Below are positions 42,160-53,440 of a stretch of 64,000 nucleotides of DNA, one piece after another (the first letter of the stretch is position 1; each line of letters begins with the position of its first letter). Under the pieces are notes generated by a model that saw only the letters and a list, made by a program, of their open reading frames with translations, made no database searches and had not been told where the DNA came from. The DNA is taken from contig NZ_JACJVC010000002.1 in the NCBI RefSeq assembly GCF_023369555.1, forward strand, positions 62,001 to 126,000, given 5' to 3'. The DNA comes from Actinomyces sp. AC-20-1 (GTDB lineage: Bacteria; Actinomycetota; Actinomycetes; Actinomycetales; Actinomycetaceae). A program made the position numbers and the translations under genes.

Positions 42160-43928
42160 GTACCGCGAACACCCCCACCACCGAAGGCACGGACACCACC
42201 GCACTGCTCGAGGTCCGCGATCTCGAGGTCGCCTTCCGGTCCTCCACCGGGCTCGTGCCGGCCGTGCGTAAGGCCAACCTCACGCTCTACCCGGGCCAGT
42301 CCGTCGCCATCGTCGGCGAGTCCGGCTCCGGCAAGTCCACGCTGGCCTCCGCGGTCATCGGCCTGCTGCCCGGCACCGGCCGCGTCACCGGCGGCACCAT
42401 CACCTTCAACGGCACGGACATCACCCACGCCAGCGCCCGCGAGTACCAGGCCCTGCGCGGCAGCGAGATCGGCCTGGTCCCCCAGGACCCGATGAGCAAC
42501 CTCAACCCCGTGTGGTCCATCGGCTTCCAGGTCAAGGAGGCCCTCAAGGCCAACGGTCTGGCCGGGGTCGCCGACGACCGCCTCGCCGCCCTCGCCGCCG
42601 CCGAGAAGGGCGAGGAGGTCTCCGCCGGCGGGCGCATCGACGTCGACGAGCAGGTCGCCCTCCTCCTGGAGGAGGCCGGTCTGCCCGACGCCGCCCGGCG
42701 CGCCCGCCAGTACCCGCACGAGTTCTCCGGCGGCATGCGCCAGCGGGCCCTCATCGCCATCGGCCTGGCGGCCCGCCCCCAGCTGCTCATCGCCGACGAG
42801 CCCACCAGCGCCCTGGACGTCACCGTCCAGCGCCGCATCCTCGACCACCTCGGCGAGCAGATCCACAGCCTTGGCACCGCGATGCTGTTCATCACCCACG
42901 ACCTGGGCCTGGCCGCCGAGCGCGCCGAGCACATCGTCGTCATGCACCGCGGTCGCGTGGTCGAGTCCGGCCCCTCCATCGAGGTCCTGCAGGACCCCCG
43001 CCACCCCTACACCCAGCGCCTGGTCCAGGCCGCCCCGTCGCTGGCCTCGCGCCGCATCCAGACGGCTCACGCCGCCGGCATCCAGGTGAGCGAGGACGAG
43101 CTCGGCGTGCGCGAGATCGCCGACGACGTCGACGAGGTCCTGCGCACCGAGCACCTGACGAAGGTCTTCGACGTCCGCGGCGCCAAGGGGGAGGCCAAGA
43201 CCCTCAAGGCCGTCGACGATGTCACCTTCGGGGTGCGGCGCGGCACGACCACCGCGCTCGTGGGCGAGTCGGGCTCCGGCAAGTCCACGGTCGCCAACAT
43301 CATCCTCAACCTCCTGGACCCCACCTCCGGCAAGGTCTTCCACAATGGGGTCGACCTGTCCACGCTGGGGGACAAGGAGCTCTTCGCGCTGCGACGCATC
43401 ATGCAGCCGGTCTTCCAGAACCCCTACGGCTCCCTCGACCCCATGTACTCGATCTTCCGGGTCATCGAGGAGCCCCTGCGGGTCCACCACGTCGGCACCC
43501 GTCAGGAGCGCGAGACGCGGGTGGCCGAGCTGCTCGACCTCGTGTCCCTGCCGCGCTCGGTCATGCGCCGCTACCCCAACGAGCTCTCCGGCGGTCAGCG
43601 CCAGCGCGTCGCCATCGCCCGCGCCCTGGCCCTCAGGCCCGAGATCATCGTGCTGGACGAGGCGGTCTCGGCCCTCGACGTCCTCGTCCAGGCGCAGGTG
43701 CTGCGCCTGCTGACGGACCTGCAGACCGAGCTGGGCCTGACCTACCTCTTCATCACCCACGACCTCGCCGTGGTCCGCCAGATCGCGGACGACGTCGTCG
43801 TCATGGAGCACGGTCGGGTCGTGGAGGCCGGGCCCTCCGACGATCTCTTCGACAACCCGCGCCAGGAGTACACGCGCGAGCTCATCAACGCCGTTCCGGG
43901 AGCCTCGATCCCCCTCTACGGCGCCTGA
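42156..43928 (+). CDS. Peptide ABC transporter dual ATPase, OppDF fusion
   Basis: Cytoplasmic energising subunit of 590 residues with two complete nucleotide-binding domains. Both have Walker [10 protein letters not shown] (about residues 54 and 370) and Q-loops. The signatures are [14 protein letters not shown] and [14 protein letters not shown], with Walker [13 protein letters not shown] and [12 protein letters not shown]. An oligopeptide-type C-terminal segment ([26 protein letters not shown]) follows each. Fusion of the two ATPases is common in actinobacteria. GTG 42156 is coupled to the permease stop. Confidence 0.94.
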   Translation: MSTANTPTTEGTDTTALLEVRDLEVAFRSSTGLVPAVRKANLTLYPGQSVAIVGESGSGKSTLASAVIGLLPGTGRVTGGTITFNGTDITHASAREYQALRGSEIGLVPQDPMSNLNPVWSIGFQVKEALKANGLAGVADDRLAALAAAEKGEEVSAGGRIDVDEQVALLLEEAGLPDAARRARQYPHEFSGGMRQRALIAIGLAARPQLLIADEPTSALDVTVQRRILDHLGEQIHSLGTAMLFITHDLGLAAERAEHIVVMHRGRVVESGPSIEVLQDPRHPYTQRLVQAAPSLASRRIQTAHAAGIQVSEDELGVREIADDVDEVLRTEHLTKVFDVRGAKGEAKTLKAVDDVTFGVRRGTTTALVGESGSGKSTVANIILNLLDPTSGKVFHNGVDLSTLGDKELFALRRIMQPVFQNPYGSLDPMYSIFRVIEEPLRVHHVGTRQERETRVAELLDLVSLPRSVMRRYPNELSGGQRQRVAIARALALRPEIIVLDEAVSALDVLVQAQVLRLLTDLQTELGLTYLFITHDLAVVRQIADDVVVMEHGRVVEAGPSDDLFDNPRQEYTRELINAVPGASIPLYGA

Positions 43929-43950
43929 GCCGCTGAGCCTCACCCACCAC

Positions 43951-43982
43951 GGCGGGGTCGCCCCCGCAGGGGCGGCCCCGCC
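43951..43982 (+). terminator. Terminator hairpin of the peptide ABC operon
   Basis: GGCGGGG, T, CGCCCC, CGCA loop, GGGGCG, G, CCCCGCC folds into a 14-position stem with one mismatched pair, 22 bp after the ATPase stop. Very stable and correctly placed; no U-run follows, as is common in actinobacteria. Confidence 0.7.
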
Positions 43983-44140
43983 TGCGTGAGCGGGCGCACA
44001 GGGGCGGTGTCGTTTCCGTCATGGCGACGGCCCGAGGCGCCCCCGTACTCTGGCGACGGTGTGCCCGTCGCCTGCGGACACTCGTCCCCAGGCGCGCCGA
44101 CCGACCCGGGCGCGCCTCCCGGACGGAAGAAGAGCCCCAT

Positions 44141-46063
44141 ATGACCGTGCGCCAGGACCTGCGCAACGTCGCCATCGTCGCCCACGTCGACCACGGCAAG
44201 ACCACCCTCGTCGACGCGATGCTCTGGGAGGCCGGGGCCTTCGGCACCCGCGCCACCCAGGAGAACACGGCCGAGCGCGTCATGGACTCCGGTGAGCTCG
44301 AGCGCGAGAAGGGCATCACCATCCTCGCGAAGAACACGGCCGTGCACTACGCCGGGCCGGCCGCCGTCGCCGCCGGGCTGAGCGAGGGCCTGACCATCAA
44401 CGTCATCGACACCCCCGGCCACGCCGACTTCGGCGGTGAGGTCGAGCGCGGCCTGTCCATGGTCGACGGTGTCGTCCTGCTCGTCGACGCCTCCGAGGGG
44501 CCGCTGCCCCAGACGCGCTTCGTCCTGCGCAAGGCCCTGGCTGCGAGCCTGCCGGTCATCGTCGTCGTCAACAAGGTCGACCGCCCCGACTCGCGCATCA
44601 GCGAGGTGGTCGAGGAGACCACCGACCTCCTGCTCGCCCTGGCCTCCGACCTGTCGGACGAGCACCCCGACATCGACCTCGACGCCGTCCTCGATGTCCC
44701 CGTCGTCTACGCCTCCGCCAAGGCCCGCCGCGCCGACACCGTCCAGCCGGCCGACGGCGACCTGCCCGCCAACACGGACCTCGAGCCCCTGTTCCGCACC
44801 ATCATCGAGCGCGTCCCCGGTCCCTCCTACGACGAGGGCGCCCCCCTCCAGGCGCACGTGACCAACCTCGACGCCTCCCCCTTCCTGGGCCGCCTGGCCC
44901 TGCTGCGCATCCACAACGGGACCCTGCGCAAGGGCCAGAGCGTCGCCTGGGCGCGTCACGACGGCACCATGTCCAGCGCCCGCGTCTCCGAGCTCCTCGT
45001 CACCGAGGGACTGGACCGCAAGCCCGCCGAGGAGGCGCACGCGGGCGACATCGTCGCCGTCGCCGGCATCGAGGACATCACCATCGGCGAGTCCCTCGTG
45101 GACCCCGAGGACCCGCGTCCGCTGCCGCTCATCACCGTGGACGACCCCGCCATCTCCATGACGATCGGCATCAACACCTCGCCGATGGCCGGGCGCACCA
45201 AGGGCGCCAAGGTCACGGCCCGCCAGGTCAAGGACCGCCTGGACCGCGAGCTCGTCGGCAACGTGTCCCTGCGCGTGCTGCCCACCGACCGCCCCGACGC
45301 CTGGGAGGTCCAGGGCCGCGGCGAGCTGGCCCTGGCGATCCTCGTCGAGCAGATGCGCCGTGAGGGCTTCGAGCTCACCGTCGGCAAGCCGCAGGTCGTC
45401 ACCAAGATGATCGACGGCAAGCGCCACGAGCCCGTCGAGCGCATGACGATCGACGTCCCCGAGGAGCACCTGGGCGCCGTCACCCAGCTCATGGCCGCCC
45501 GCAAGGGGCGCATGGAGACCATGACCAACCACGGCACCGGCTGGATCCGCATGGAGTTCCTCATCCCGGCGCGCGGCACCATCGGCCTGCGCACCCAGTT
45601 CCTCACCGAGACCCGCGGTACCGGCATCGCCTCCTCCATCGCGGAGGGCTACGAGCCCTGGGCCGGCCAGATCGTCTCGCGCACTACCGGCTCGCTCGTC
45701 TCCGACCGTGCGGGCGCCGTCACCGCCTACGCGCTCGTGCGCCTGCAGGACCGCGGGACCTTCTTCGTCGAGCCCACGCAGGAGACCTACGAGGGGCAGG
45801 TCGTCGGGGAGAACCCCCGCAACGAGGACATGGACGTCAACGTCGTGCGCGAGAAGCAGCAGACGAACATGCGCTCCTCCACCGCGGACTCCTTCGAGGC
45901 CCTGACCCCGCCGCGCCGGCTCACCCTGGAGGAGAGCCTGGAGTTCGCCGCCGAGGACGAGTGCGTCGAGGTCACCCCGGACGCGGTGCGCATCCGCAAG
46001 ATCATCCTCGACACGCAGGAGCGCTTCAAGGACGCGGCCCGCAGGCGCCGCTCCGAGGCCTGA
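44141..46063 (+). CDS. typA: Ribosome-binding translational GTPase TypA/BipA
   Basis: Elongation-factor-like GTPase of 640 residues that binds the ribosome and assists assembly and stress adaptation. G1 is AHVDHGKTT, switch I contains REKGITI, G3 is [15 protein letters not shown]4 is NKVDRPD and G5 is ASAKARR. Domains II, III and V follow, with the BipA-specific C-terminal region [25 protein letters not shown]. The ATG 44141 start is supported by conserved [16 protein letters not shown]. Confidence 0.95.
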   Translation: MTVRQDLRNVAIVAHVDHGKTTLVDAMLWEAGAFGTRATQENTAERVMDSGELEREKGITILAKNTAVHYAGPAAVAAGLSEGLTINVIDTPGHADFGGEVERGLSMVDGVVLLVDASEGPLPQTRFVLRKALAASLPVIVVVNKVDRPDSRISEVVEETTDLLLALASDLSDEHPDIDLDAVLDVPVVYASAKARRADTVQPADGDLPANTDLEPLFRTIIERVPGPSYDEGAPLQAHVTNLDASPFLGRLALLRIHNGTLRKGQSVAWARHDGTMSSARVSELLVTEGLDRKPAEEAHAGDIVAVAGIEDITIGESLVDPEDPRPLPLITVDDPAISMTIGINTSPMAGRTKGAKVTARQVKDRLDRELVGNVSLRVLPTDRPDAWEVQGRGELALAILVEQMRREGFELTVGKPQVVTKMIDGKRHEPVERMTIDVPEEHLGAVTQLMAARKGRMETMTNHGTGWIRMEFLIPARGTIGLRTQFLTETRGTGIASSIAEGYEPWAGQIVSRTTGSLVSDRAGAVTAYALVRLQDRGTFFVEPTQETYEGQVVGENPRNEDMDVNVVREKQQTNMRSSTADSFEALTPPRRLTLEESLEFAAEDECVEVTPDAVRIRKIILDTQERFKDAARRRRSEA

Positions 46064-46108
46064 CCGGCCGCCGCTGACCCGCCCCACGACACTGCCCAGG
46101 AGCGAGCC

Positions 46109-48010
46109 ATGGACAGCACCCCGACTCCCGACGACATCGCGCCCGAGGAGCCCACGCCGGCTAGCGAGGACACCGCCGAGCTCGCGCCCGTGAGCGAGGA
46201 GGGGACCGCCGTCGAGCCCGCGGACGCCGCCACCGGGACCCGCGGCCGACGACGCCTGGCCACCCTCCTGGGCATCGGCGCAGGCGCCCTCCTCCTCGTC
46301 CTGTGGGGCTCGGCCGCCGCGGCCACCACCCAGCACGTCTTCGCCGGCTCCACCGTCTCCGGCGTCGCCGTCGGAGGCATGAGCGCCGGCCGGGCCGAGC
46401 AGGTGCTCACCGAGACCATCGGGGCCCGGCTCGCCCAGACCGTCACCGTCGCCGTCCCCGGCGAGGACGGCGCCCCCGTCGCCACCGACACCCTCGTGCC
46501 CGCCCAGTCCGGCGTCAGCCTCGACGCCGCCGCCAGCATCGACACCCTCACCTCCCTCACCCTCAACCCCGTCACCATCATCGACCGCCTCACCGGCGCG
46601 CAGACCCAGGCCGTCACCGCCGTCGACACCCGGGCCCTCACCACCGCCCTCAACACGAGGCTCGCCACCCTCTCCCAGGGCACGGTCGATGCCACCGTCG
46701 CCCTTGACGGCACCACCCCCGTCCTCATCCCCGCCGTCTCCGGCACCGGCGTCGACGTCGCCGCCTCCGTCGAGGCCCTGAGCCATGGCTGGCCCCTGGG
46801 GCAGGAGACCGTCACCCTCGTCGCCGGCAGGACCGAGCCCGCCGTCACCGACGCCGACGCCCAGGCCCTCATCGACACCGTCCTCACGCCCCTGCTCGCC
46901 TCCGACGTCACCGTCAGCGCCGCCGGCACCGAGGCCGCCTCCACCGCCCAGGCCGACGCCGTCCTCACCCCCGCGGAGATCGCCGCCACCGCCAGCGTCG
47001 TCAACGAGTCCGGCGCCCTGTCCGTGCACCTCGACCCGGCCGGCCTGCGCGAGGCCGTCCTGGCGTACATGGGCGCCGCCGTCGAGACCGCCCCCGTCGA
47101 CGCCACCTTCACCATCGAGGGCAGCGCGGCCGGCACCCCCGTCTTCGTCCCCGGCACCACCGGGCTCAGCGTCGACGGCGAGGCCCTGGCCACCGCCGTT
47201 CTCGCCACGGCCAACGGCACGCGCACGCTCACGCTGCCGGTCACCGTCACCGAGCCGGAGCACAACGAGCCCGAGGCGCAGTGGGGCGTCACCGAGGTCG
47301 TCGGCGAGTACTCCACCCCCTTCTACTACGACCCTCAGCGCACCCAGAACCTCACCGCCGGGACCGCCGCCATCAACGGCACGGTTGTCCTGCCGGGGCA
47401 GACCTTCTCCCTCACCGAGGCCCTGGGGCCCGTGGACGCCGAGCACGGCTTCGCCTCCGCCGGCGTCTACACCAACGGCGTGCACTCCGACGCCGTCGGC
47501 GGGGGCCTGTCCCAGGTGGCCACCACCGTCTTCAACGCCGGCTTCGAGGCCGGGATGGACGACGTCGAGCACCACCCCCACTCCGTGTGGTTCACCCGCT
47601 ACCCGGCCGGGCGCGAGGCCACCCTGTGGACCGGGGTGCTCGACGTGAGGTGGACGAACTCCACTCCCTACTCCGTCCTCGTCCAGGCCTGGGTCTCCGA
47701 CGACGACGTCCACGTGCGCCTGTGGTCCACCCACTACTACGACGTCAGCATCGTCTCCAGTGAGCACACCGGCTATCGGCCCGTGCGCACCGAGACCTCC
47801 ACCGCCCCCGGCTGCGAGCCCTACGGGGGAGGCCAGGCCGGCTTCGACGTCACCGTCACCCGCACCCGCAGGGCACCCGACGGCACCGGCCCCGCCGACG
47901 ACGTGCTCACCACCTCCTACGCCGCTGACCACGCCCTGCGCTGCGTCGACCCCAACGCGCCCGCCACCCCGGACCCGGCCGCCCAGCCGGCGTCCGGGTC
48001 CCCGGCCTGA
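46109..48010 (+). CDS. VanW-family membrane-anchored protein with peptidoglycan-binding-like repeats
   Basis: A 633-residue surface protein. An acidic cytoplasmic tail of about 45 residues is followed by one TM (LATLLGIGAGALLLVLWGSAAA). Two or three repeats of the PG_binding_4 type come next (GVAVGGMSAGRAEQVL, VSLDAAASIDTL, GTTGLSVDGEALATA). The VanW domain follows from about residue 400 (GEYSTPFYYDPQRTQNLTAGT, PGQTFSLTEALGPVDAEHGF, VGGGLSQVATTVFNAGFEAG). VanW occurs in glycopeptide-resistance clusters and widely as a wall protein of uncertain role. The tail is Pro/Ala rich. It follows typA by 45 bp. Confidence 0.85.
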   Translation: MDSTPTPDDIAPEEPTPASEDTAELAPVSEEGTAVEPADAATGTRGRRRLATLLGIGAGALLLVLWGSAAAATTQHVFAGSTVSGVAVGGMSAGRAEQVLTETIGARLAQTVTVAVPGEDGAPVATDTLVPAQSGVSLDAAASIDTLTSLTLNPVTIIDRLTGAQTQAVTAVDTRALTTALNTRLATLSQGTVDATVALDGTTPVLIPAVSGTGVDVAASVEALSHGWPLGQETVTLVAGRTEPAVTDADAQALIDTVLTPLLASDVTVSAAGTEAASTAQADAVLTPAEIAATASVVNESGALSVHLDPAGLREAVLAYMGAAVETAPVDATFTIEGSAAGTPVFVPGTTGLSVDGEALATAVLATANGTRTLTLPVTVTEPEHNEPEAQWGVTEVVGEYSTPFYYDPQRTQNLTAGTAAINGTVVLPGQTFSLTEALGPVDAEHGFASAGVYTNGVHSDAVGGGLSQVATTVFNAGFEAGMDDVEHHPHSVWFTRYPAGREATLWTGVLDVRWTNSTPYSVLVQAWVSDDDVHVRLWSTHYYDVSIVSSEHTGYRPVRTETSTAPGCEPYGGGQAGFDVTVTRTRRAPDGTGPADDVLTTSYAADHALRCVDPNAPATPDPAAQPASGSPA

Positions 48011-48160
48011 ACACGCGCCGGGCGTGACGTTATCGGCGGTCCCCGCCCGCGGGTGCTCACCGCCACGGCCCCGCTCCCTTGGGCCCGCACCCGCCCCGGC
48101 ACATACTTGCCGCAGACCACACCGCCCTGCGGTGGGCGGCCCGAGGAACGAGGAGAGCGC

Positions 48161-48508
48161 ATGACCTACGTGATCGCCCAGCCCTGCGTCGACGTCAAGG
48201 ACAGGGCCTGCGTCGACGAGTGCCCCGTCGACTGCATCTACGAAGGCGAGCGCACCCTCTACATCAACGCCGACGAGTGCGTCGACTGCGGCGCCTGCGA
48301 GCCCGTGTGCCCCACCGAGGCGATCTTCTACGAGGACGACGTCCCCGACGAGTGGGTCGACTACACGCGCGCCAACATCGACTTCTTCTCCCTCAAGGGC
48401 CTGGGGGCGCCCGGCGGTGCCCAGCGCGTGGGCGCCCTCGACTACGACGACCCCATGATCGCCGCCCTGCCCCCGCAGAACGAGGAGTGGAAGACCGCCA
48501 ACGGCTGA
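48161..48508 (+). CDS. fdxA: Ferredoxin, 7Fe type
   Basis: A 115-residue electron carrier with one [3Fe-4S] and one [4Fe-4S] cluster. The Cys pattern [17 protein letters not shown] differs from the 2[4Fe-4S] spacing, and the second motif is [12 protein letters not shown]. The C-terminal extension [21 protein letters not shown] is typical of actinobacterial FdxA/FdxC. AGGAGA precedes ATG 48161. It sits immediately upstream of dapC, a widely conserved actinobacterial neighbourhood. Confidence 0.94.
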   Translation: MTYVIAQPCVDVKDRACVDECPVDCIYEGERTLYINADECVDCGACEPVCPTEAIFYEDDVPDEWVDYTRANIDFFSLKGLGAPGGAQRVGALDYDDPMIAALPPQNEEWKTANG

Positions 48509-48581
48509 GCCCACCGCGGGCCACCGTCCCGGCCGTCGGCCGCGGCAGGCGCCGCCCGCCCCGCTGGGCCACAATCGGCCC

Positions 48582-49772
48582 ATGACGTCCACGACCCCCG
48601 CGCTGCCCAGGCCACTGGCCCTGCCCGACTTCCCGTGGGACTCGCTCGTGCCCTACCGCCGCCGCGCCGCCGAGCACCCCGGCGGCACCGTCGACCTGTC
48701 CATCGGCACCCCCGTCGACCCCACCCCCGCCCTCGCCCGCCGGGCACTGGACGCCGCCTCTGACGCCCCCGGGTACCCGGCTGTCGTCGGCACCCCCGCC
48801 CTGCGCGAGGCGGCCGCCGGCTGGTTCGCCCGCCGCCGCGGCGTCACGGGCCTGACCGGAGCCCACGTCATCCCCACCACCGGCTCCAAGGAGGCCGTCG
48901 CGCTCCTGCCCAGCCACCTGGGCGCGCGCCCCGGCGACCTCGTCCTGCACCCCCGGGCCGCCTACCCCACCTACGACGTCGGCGCACGCCTCGCAGGGGC
49001 GAGGCCCGTGCCGGTCGATGTCGAGGCCGACCCCACCACCTGGCGGCTGCCCGACGGCGCCCCGGTCATGGTCTGGCTCAACAGCCCCGGCAACCCCGAC
49101 GGCCACGTCCTGAGCGTCGAGCAGCTGGCCCGCGTCGTCGCCTGGGCGCGGGCGCGCGGCGCCGTCGTCGTCAGCGACGAGTGCTACGCCGAGCTCGCCT
49201 GGGCCGAGCCCTGGGCCACCCGGGGCGTGCCCAGCCTCCTCGACGCGCGCGTGAGCGGCACCCGGAGCGACGGCACCCCCGACCTCACCGGCCTCATCGC
49301 CCTGTACTCCCTGTCCAAGCAGTCCAACCTCGCCGGCTACCGCGCCGCCCTCATGGCCGGTGACCCGCACCTGCTCGCGGCCGTCACCGAGGTGCGCAAG
49401 CACTCGGGCCTCATGGTCCCCGCCCCCGTCATGGCCGCCATGACCGCCGTCCTGGCCGATGACGCGCACGTCGACGCCCAGCGCGAGACCTACCGGCGCC
49501 GCCGCGACCTGCTCCTGGAGGCCACCCGCGCCGCGGACCTCGTCAACGACCCGGGCTCGGTCGCGGGACTGTACCTGTGGCTGCGCGGCCCCGAGCGCAT
49601 GAGCGCCTTCGACCTCGTGGGGGCCTTCGCCGAGCTGGGGATCGTCGTCGCCCCGGGGGACTTCTACGGCGAGGCCGGCGCCGGGCGCGTGCGCGTGAGC
49701 CTGACCGAGACCGACGAGCGTGTCGGGGCCGCCTGCCGGCGCCTGGCCGCGACCGACCTGTTCCGGGCATGA
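48582..49772 (+). CDS. dapC: N-succinyldiaminopimelate aminotransferase
   Basis: PLP class-I/II aminotransferase (396 residues) converting N-succinyl-2-amino-6-ketopimelate to N-succinyl-diaminopimelate in lysine and peptidoglycan synthesis. Features: DLSIGTPVDPTP, TTGSKEAVALLPS, LNSPGNPDGHVLS, VVSDECYAELAW, and the PLP-lysine segment ALYSLSKQSNLAGYRAAL. Context with fdxA and the presence of dapD support DapC rather than another aminotransferase. CACAAT at 48570-48575 is 6 nt before ATG. Confidence 0.9.
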   Translation: MTSTTPALPRPLALPDFPWDSLVPYRRRAAEHPGGTVDLSIGTPVDPTPALARRALDAASDAPGYPAVVGTPALREAAAGWFARRRGVTGLTGAHVIPTTGSKEAVALLPSHLGARPGDLVLHPRAAYPTYDVGARLAGARPVPVDVEADPTTWRLPDGAPVMVWLNSPGNPDGHVLSVEQLARVVAWARARGAVVVSDECYAELAWAEPWATRGVPSLLDARVSGTRSDGTPDLTGLIALYSLSKQSNLAGYRAALMAGDPHLLAAVTEVRKHSGLMVPAPVMAAMTAVLADDAHVDAQRETYRRRRDLLLEATRAADLVNDPGSVAGLYLWLRGPERMSAFDLVGAFAELGIVVAPGDFYGEAGAGRVRVSLTETDERVGAACRRLAATDLFRA

Positions 49773-49800
49773 GCCCCGCACGTCGCCAGGGGAATGAGGT

Positions 49801-50352
49801 TTAGGCCCGCGTCGCGGTGGAGCTGGTGTTGAGCCAGCGCCCGTCCTCGTAGCGGTAGGTGTTGAAGATTGTCATCCGCCATGTGCCGTGGCTGCCGAGG
49901 ACCGTCGCCTCGATGTCGGCTGTCACCGTCAGGGTGGCGGTGTCCCCGTCCACCGTGACCTCGATGGGGCTGACCTCTTGGAAGCTGTGGTACTGGTAGT
50001 CGCCGCTGCTGAGGTCCTCGAGCGACTGCTGCTTGGTGACCGTCTGGCCGCTCATGTGCGTACCGACGTAGTCCTCGGCCAGGCCCTGAGCCACCGTGTC
50101 AACGTCGCCCGCCCTGAGGGCGGCCTGGTGCGTCTGGAACCTGTCGATGACCGCCTGCCGGTCACTGTCCGGCTGGCGGATCTCGGCTGGGGCGGGTGTG
50201 GCGGGTGTCGGTTGGTTGGTGCCGCTGCTGGGACTGACGCTGCTGGCAGGCTGTGAGGCCGGTACCGAGTTGGCGGTGGACGACTGTGCGCCTGAGCAGG
50301 CACTCAGGGCGGTGGTCACGAGCAGGGGGAGGGCAATGAGACGGCTGCGCAT
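49801..50352 (-). CDS. NTF2-like/SnoaL-type lipoprotein
   Basis: A 183-residue predicted lipoprotein. Signal LIALPLLVTTALSAC gives a lipobox Cys at about residue 19, followed by a Ser/Thr/Pro/Gln linker to residue 60. The remaining 120 residues have the pattern of an NTF2-like/DUF4440 fold (AVIDRFQTHQAALRAGDVDTVAQGL, EVTVDGDTATLTVTADIEAT, TYRYEDGRWLNT). Function unknown; such domains bind small ligands or act as chaperone-like subunits. It is divergent from the TetR gene across a large inverted repeat and is the likely regulated target. Confidence 0.75.
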   Translation of the reverse strand: MRSRLIALPLLVTTALSACSGAQSSTANSVPASQPASSVSPSSGTNQPTPATPAPAEIRQPDSDRQAVIDRFQTHQAALRAGDVDTVAQGLAEDYVGTHMSGQTVTKQQSLEDLSSGDYQYHSFQEVSPIEVTVDGDTATLTVTADIEATVLGSHGTWRMTIFNTYRYEDGRWLNTSSTATRA

Positions 50353-50406
50353 GGTGTGCTCCAGGTCGAGTGGGATGATGCTCCGGCAGGAACCGCGTAG
50401 GAGACT

Positions 50407-50445
50407 GACGGTCTGTTGCCAGTGGAGCCAACGTAACAGACCGTC
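50407..50445. promoter_or_regulatory. Operator-like inverted repeat between lipoprotein and tetR
   Basis: GACGGTCTGTT (50407-50417) and AACAGACCGTC (50435-50445) are perfect 11-bp inverted repeats separated by 17 bp. They lie in the 120-bp divergent promoter region, with TTAACT at 50452-50457 as a possible -10 for tetR. Size and position fit a TetR-family autoregulatory site. Confidence 0.6.
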
Positions 50446-50472
50446 GGTACCTTAACTAGTGAGGAGGGGCAC

Positions 50473-51147
50473 ATGGTGGAGGGTGGATTCCTCAGAGCCA
50501 GGACCCAGGAGCAGCGCGAGAGCCGCAGGGAGCAGATACTCGCCGCCACAAGGGCACTGCTCCAGGACAGGCGGGTCACGAGGACCAGTCTCAACGAGAT
50601 CGCCCGCCGCACAGGACTGGCCAAGTCCAATGTGCTGCGCTACTTCGGCTCCCGGGAGGCGATCCTGCTTGAGCTTGCACAGCGTGACTACGCCGCGTGG
50701 GTTGATGAGGTGACCCATGAGCTCGAGGACGCTGGAGGCGGAGGTGATCCTGTCACGGAGCTGGCTGTGGCGCTGGCCACCATTACCAGGCGCCCACTGC
50801 TGTGCGAGCTGCTCGGCTGCTCCGCCGCCGTCCTCGAGCACCATGTCAACGTCGAGGACATCATCGGGTACAAGACGGCGATGTACGGTCACATCATGCG
50901 GCTCGTAGCGGTGATCGAGTCCCGCCTGGGTCCGGTCCCCGAGCCCCTGCACACGGTGGTCGTCGTCGGTGTACACGGCATCATCTCTGAGCTGTGGGCC
51001 GTCACCCATCCCGCTCCGGCGCTGATGCAGGCGGCGCGCCGGGACGGTCGGCTCTTGCCGCCGCAGGACAATCTCGAACGGGAGATGAGCCAGGCGCTCG
51101 CCGTGCTGCTCGCAGGTGTGGCGGCACAGTCGCAGCTCAGCAACTGA
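50473..51147 (+). CDS. TetR-family transcriptional regulator
   Basis: A 224-residue repressor. The DNA-binding domain spans about residues 12-62: RREQILAATRALLQDR, TSLNEIARRTGLAKSNVLRYFGSREAILLELA. The C-terminal ligand domain (CELLGCSAAVLEHHVNVEDIIGYK, VVVGVHGIISELW) resembles the AcrR-like YcdC/TetR_C group but ligand is unknown. GAGGAGG is 5 nt before ATG 50473. The inverted repeat just upstream is probably its operator, controlling itself and the divergent lipoprotein. Confidence 0.88.
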   Translation: MVEGGFLRARTQEQRESRREQILAATRALLQDRRVTRTSLNEIARRTGLAKSNVLRYFGSREAILLELAQRDYAAWVDEVTHELEDAGGGGDPVTELAVALATITRRPLLCELLGCSAAVLEHHVNVEDIIGYKTAMYGHIMRLVAVIESRLGPVPEPLHTVVVVGVHGIISELWAVTHPAPALMQAARRDGRLLPPQDNLEREMSQALAVLLAGVAAQSQLSN

Positions 51148-51269
51148 TGGTGGGGCAGCCCTGCGGCGTCCTGCCCCGCAGGGCCTGAGGTCACTCGCGA
51201 GGTCGCCACCCTGCCCGAACCGCTACAGTGGCAGACGGCCCAGTCCCCCGAGCTGCACCAGGAGGAACC

Positions 51270-52649
<1,380 letters not shown>

Positions 52650-52684
52650 CCCCCGCCGCCCGCCTCGCCGCCGCGCGCTCCGGC

Positions 52685-53440
52685 TCAGTCGTCGCGTCGC
52701 GCACCGACGACGGCCGCCCGCAGCACCTCGCGGTTGAGGCGCGCGATCGCCTCCAACGGGATCCCCGCCGGGCACGTCGGCACGCACTCGCCGTACAGGG
52801 AGCAGGGGCCGAAGGCCTCGTCGAGCACACGGCTCATCGCGCGCGCCCGCCCGGCCCGCTGACCGGAGGCGGCCGGGACGAGGGACAGGTGCGCGAGCTT
52901 CGCGCCGGCGAACAGCATCGCGGCGCCGTTCGGGCAGGCGGCCACGCACGCCCCGCAGCCGATGCAGGCGGCGAAGTCGAGGGCCCTGCCCGCCCGCGCG
53001 CGGGGCTGGAGCACGCTGTCGGCGTCCGGGGCGGTGCCCGGGGCGACGTCCACCGTCCCGCCCGCCCGGATGAGCTCGTCGAGCGCGGAGCGGTCGACGA
53101 CGAGGTCGCGGATGACGGGGAAGGCGCCGGCGCGCAGCGGCTCGAGCCTCAAGCGCGTGACACCGGGGAAGGCGCGCAGGTGCTGGCGGCAGGCGGGCGT
53201 GTTGTCCGAGGGCCCGTGCGGGCGGCCGTTGACGAGGAAGCCGCACATGCCGCACACGCCCTCGCGGCAGTCGGACTCGAAGACGACGGGCTCGCGGCCC
53301 TCCTCGACGAGCGCGTCGTTGAGCCGGTCGAGCAGCTCGAGCAGGCTCATCTCCGCGGTCGCGTCGTCGACCGTGTACGACTCGAAACGGCCCCTGTCGC
53401 GCGGCCCGTCCTGGCGCCAGACCTCCAGCTCGACCCTCAT
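52685..53440 (-). CDS. sdhB: Succinate dehydrogenase/fumarate reductase iron-sulfur subunit
   Basis: A 251-residue electron-transfer subunit linking the flavoprotein to the quinone site. The plant-type [2Fe-2S] ligands are in ESDCREGVCGMCGFLVNG with a further Cys in NTPACRQHL. Two bacterial-type clusters follow: CIGCGACVAACP and CSLYGECVPTCP. It overlaps sdhA as ATGA. Substitutions and spacing resemble the short actinobacterial Sdh with a single b-type membrane subunit. Confidence 0.93.
   Translation of the reverse strand: MRVELEVWRQDGPRDRGRFESYTVDDATAEMSLLELLDRLNDALVEEGREPVVFESDCREGVCGMCGFLVNGRPHGPSDNTPACRQHLRAFPGVTRLRLEPLRAGAFPVIRDLVVDRSALDELIRAGGTVDVAPGTAPDADSVLQPRARAGRALDFAACIGCGACVAACPNGAAMLFAGAKLAHLSLVPAASGQRAGRARAMSRVLDEAFGPCSLYGECVPTCPAGIPLEAIARLNREVLRAAVVGARRDD

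Noticed and set aside
43940-48592. Very long open frame on the minus strand (about 1550 codons), antisense to typA, the VanW gene and fdxA
   Set aside because: It is a by-product of G/C third-position bias in the real genes; the translation is Gly/Asp/Val-rich low complexity with no domain, while the opposite strand encodes clear families.
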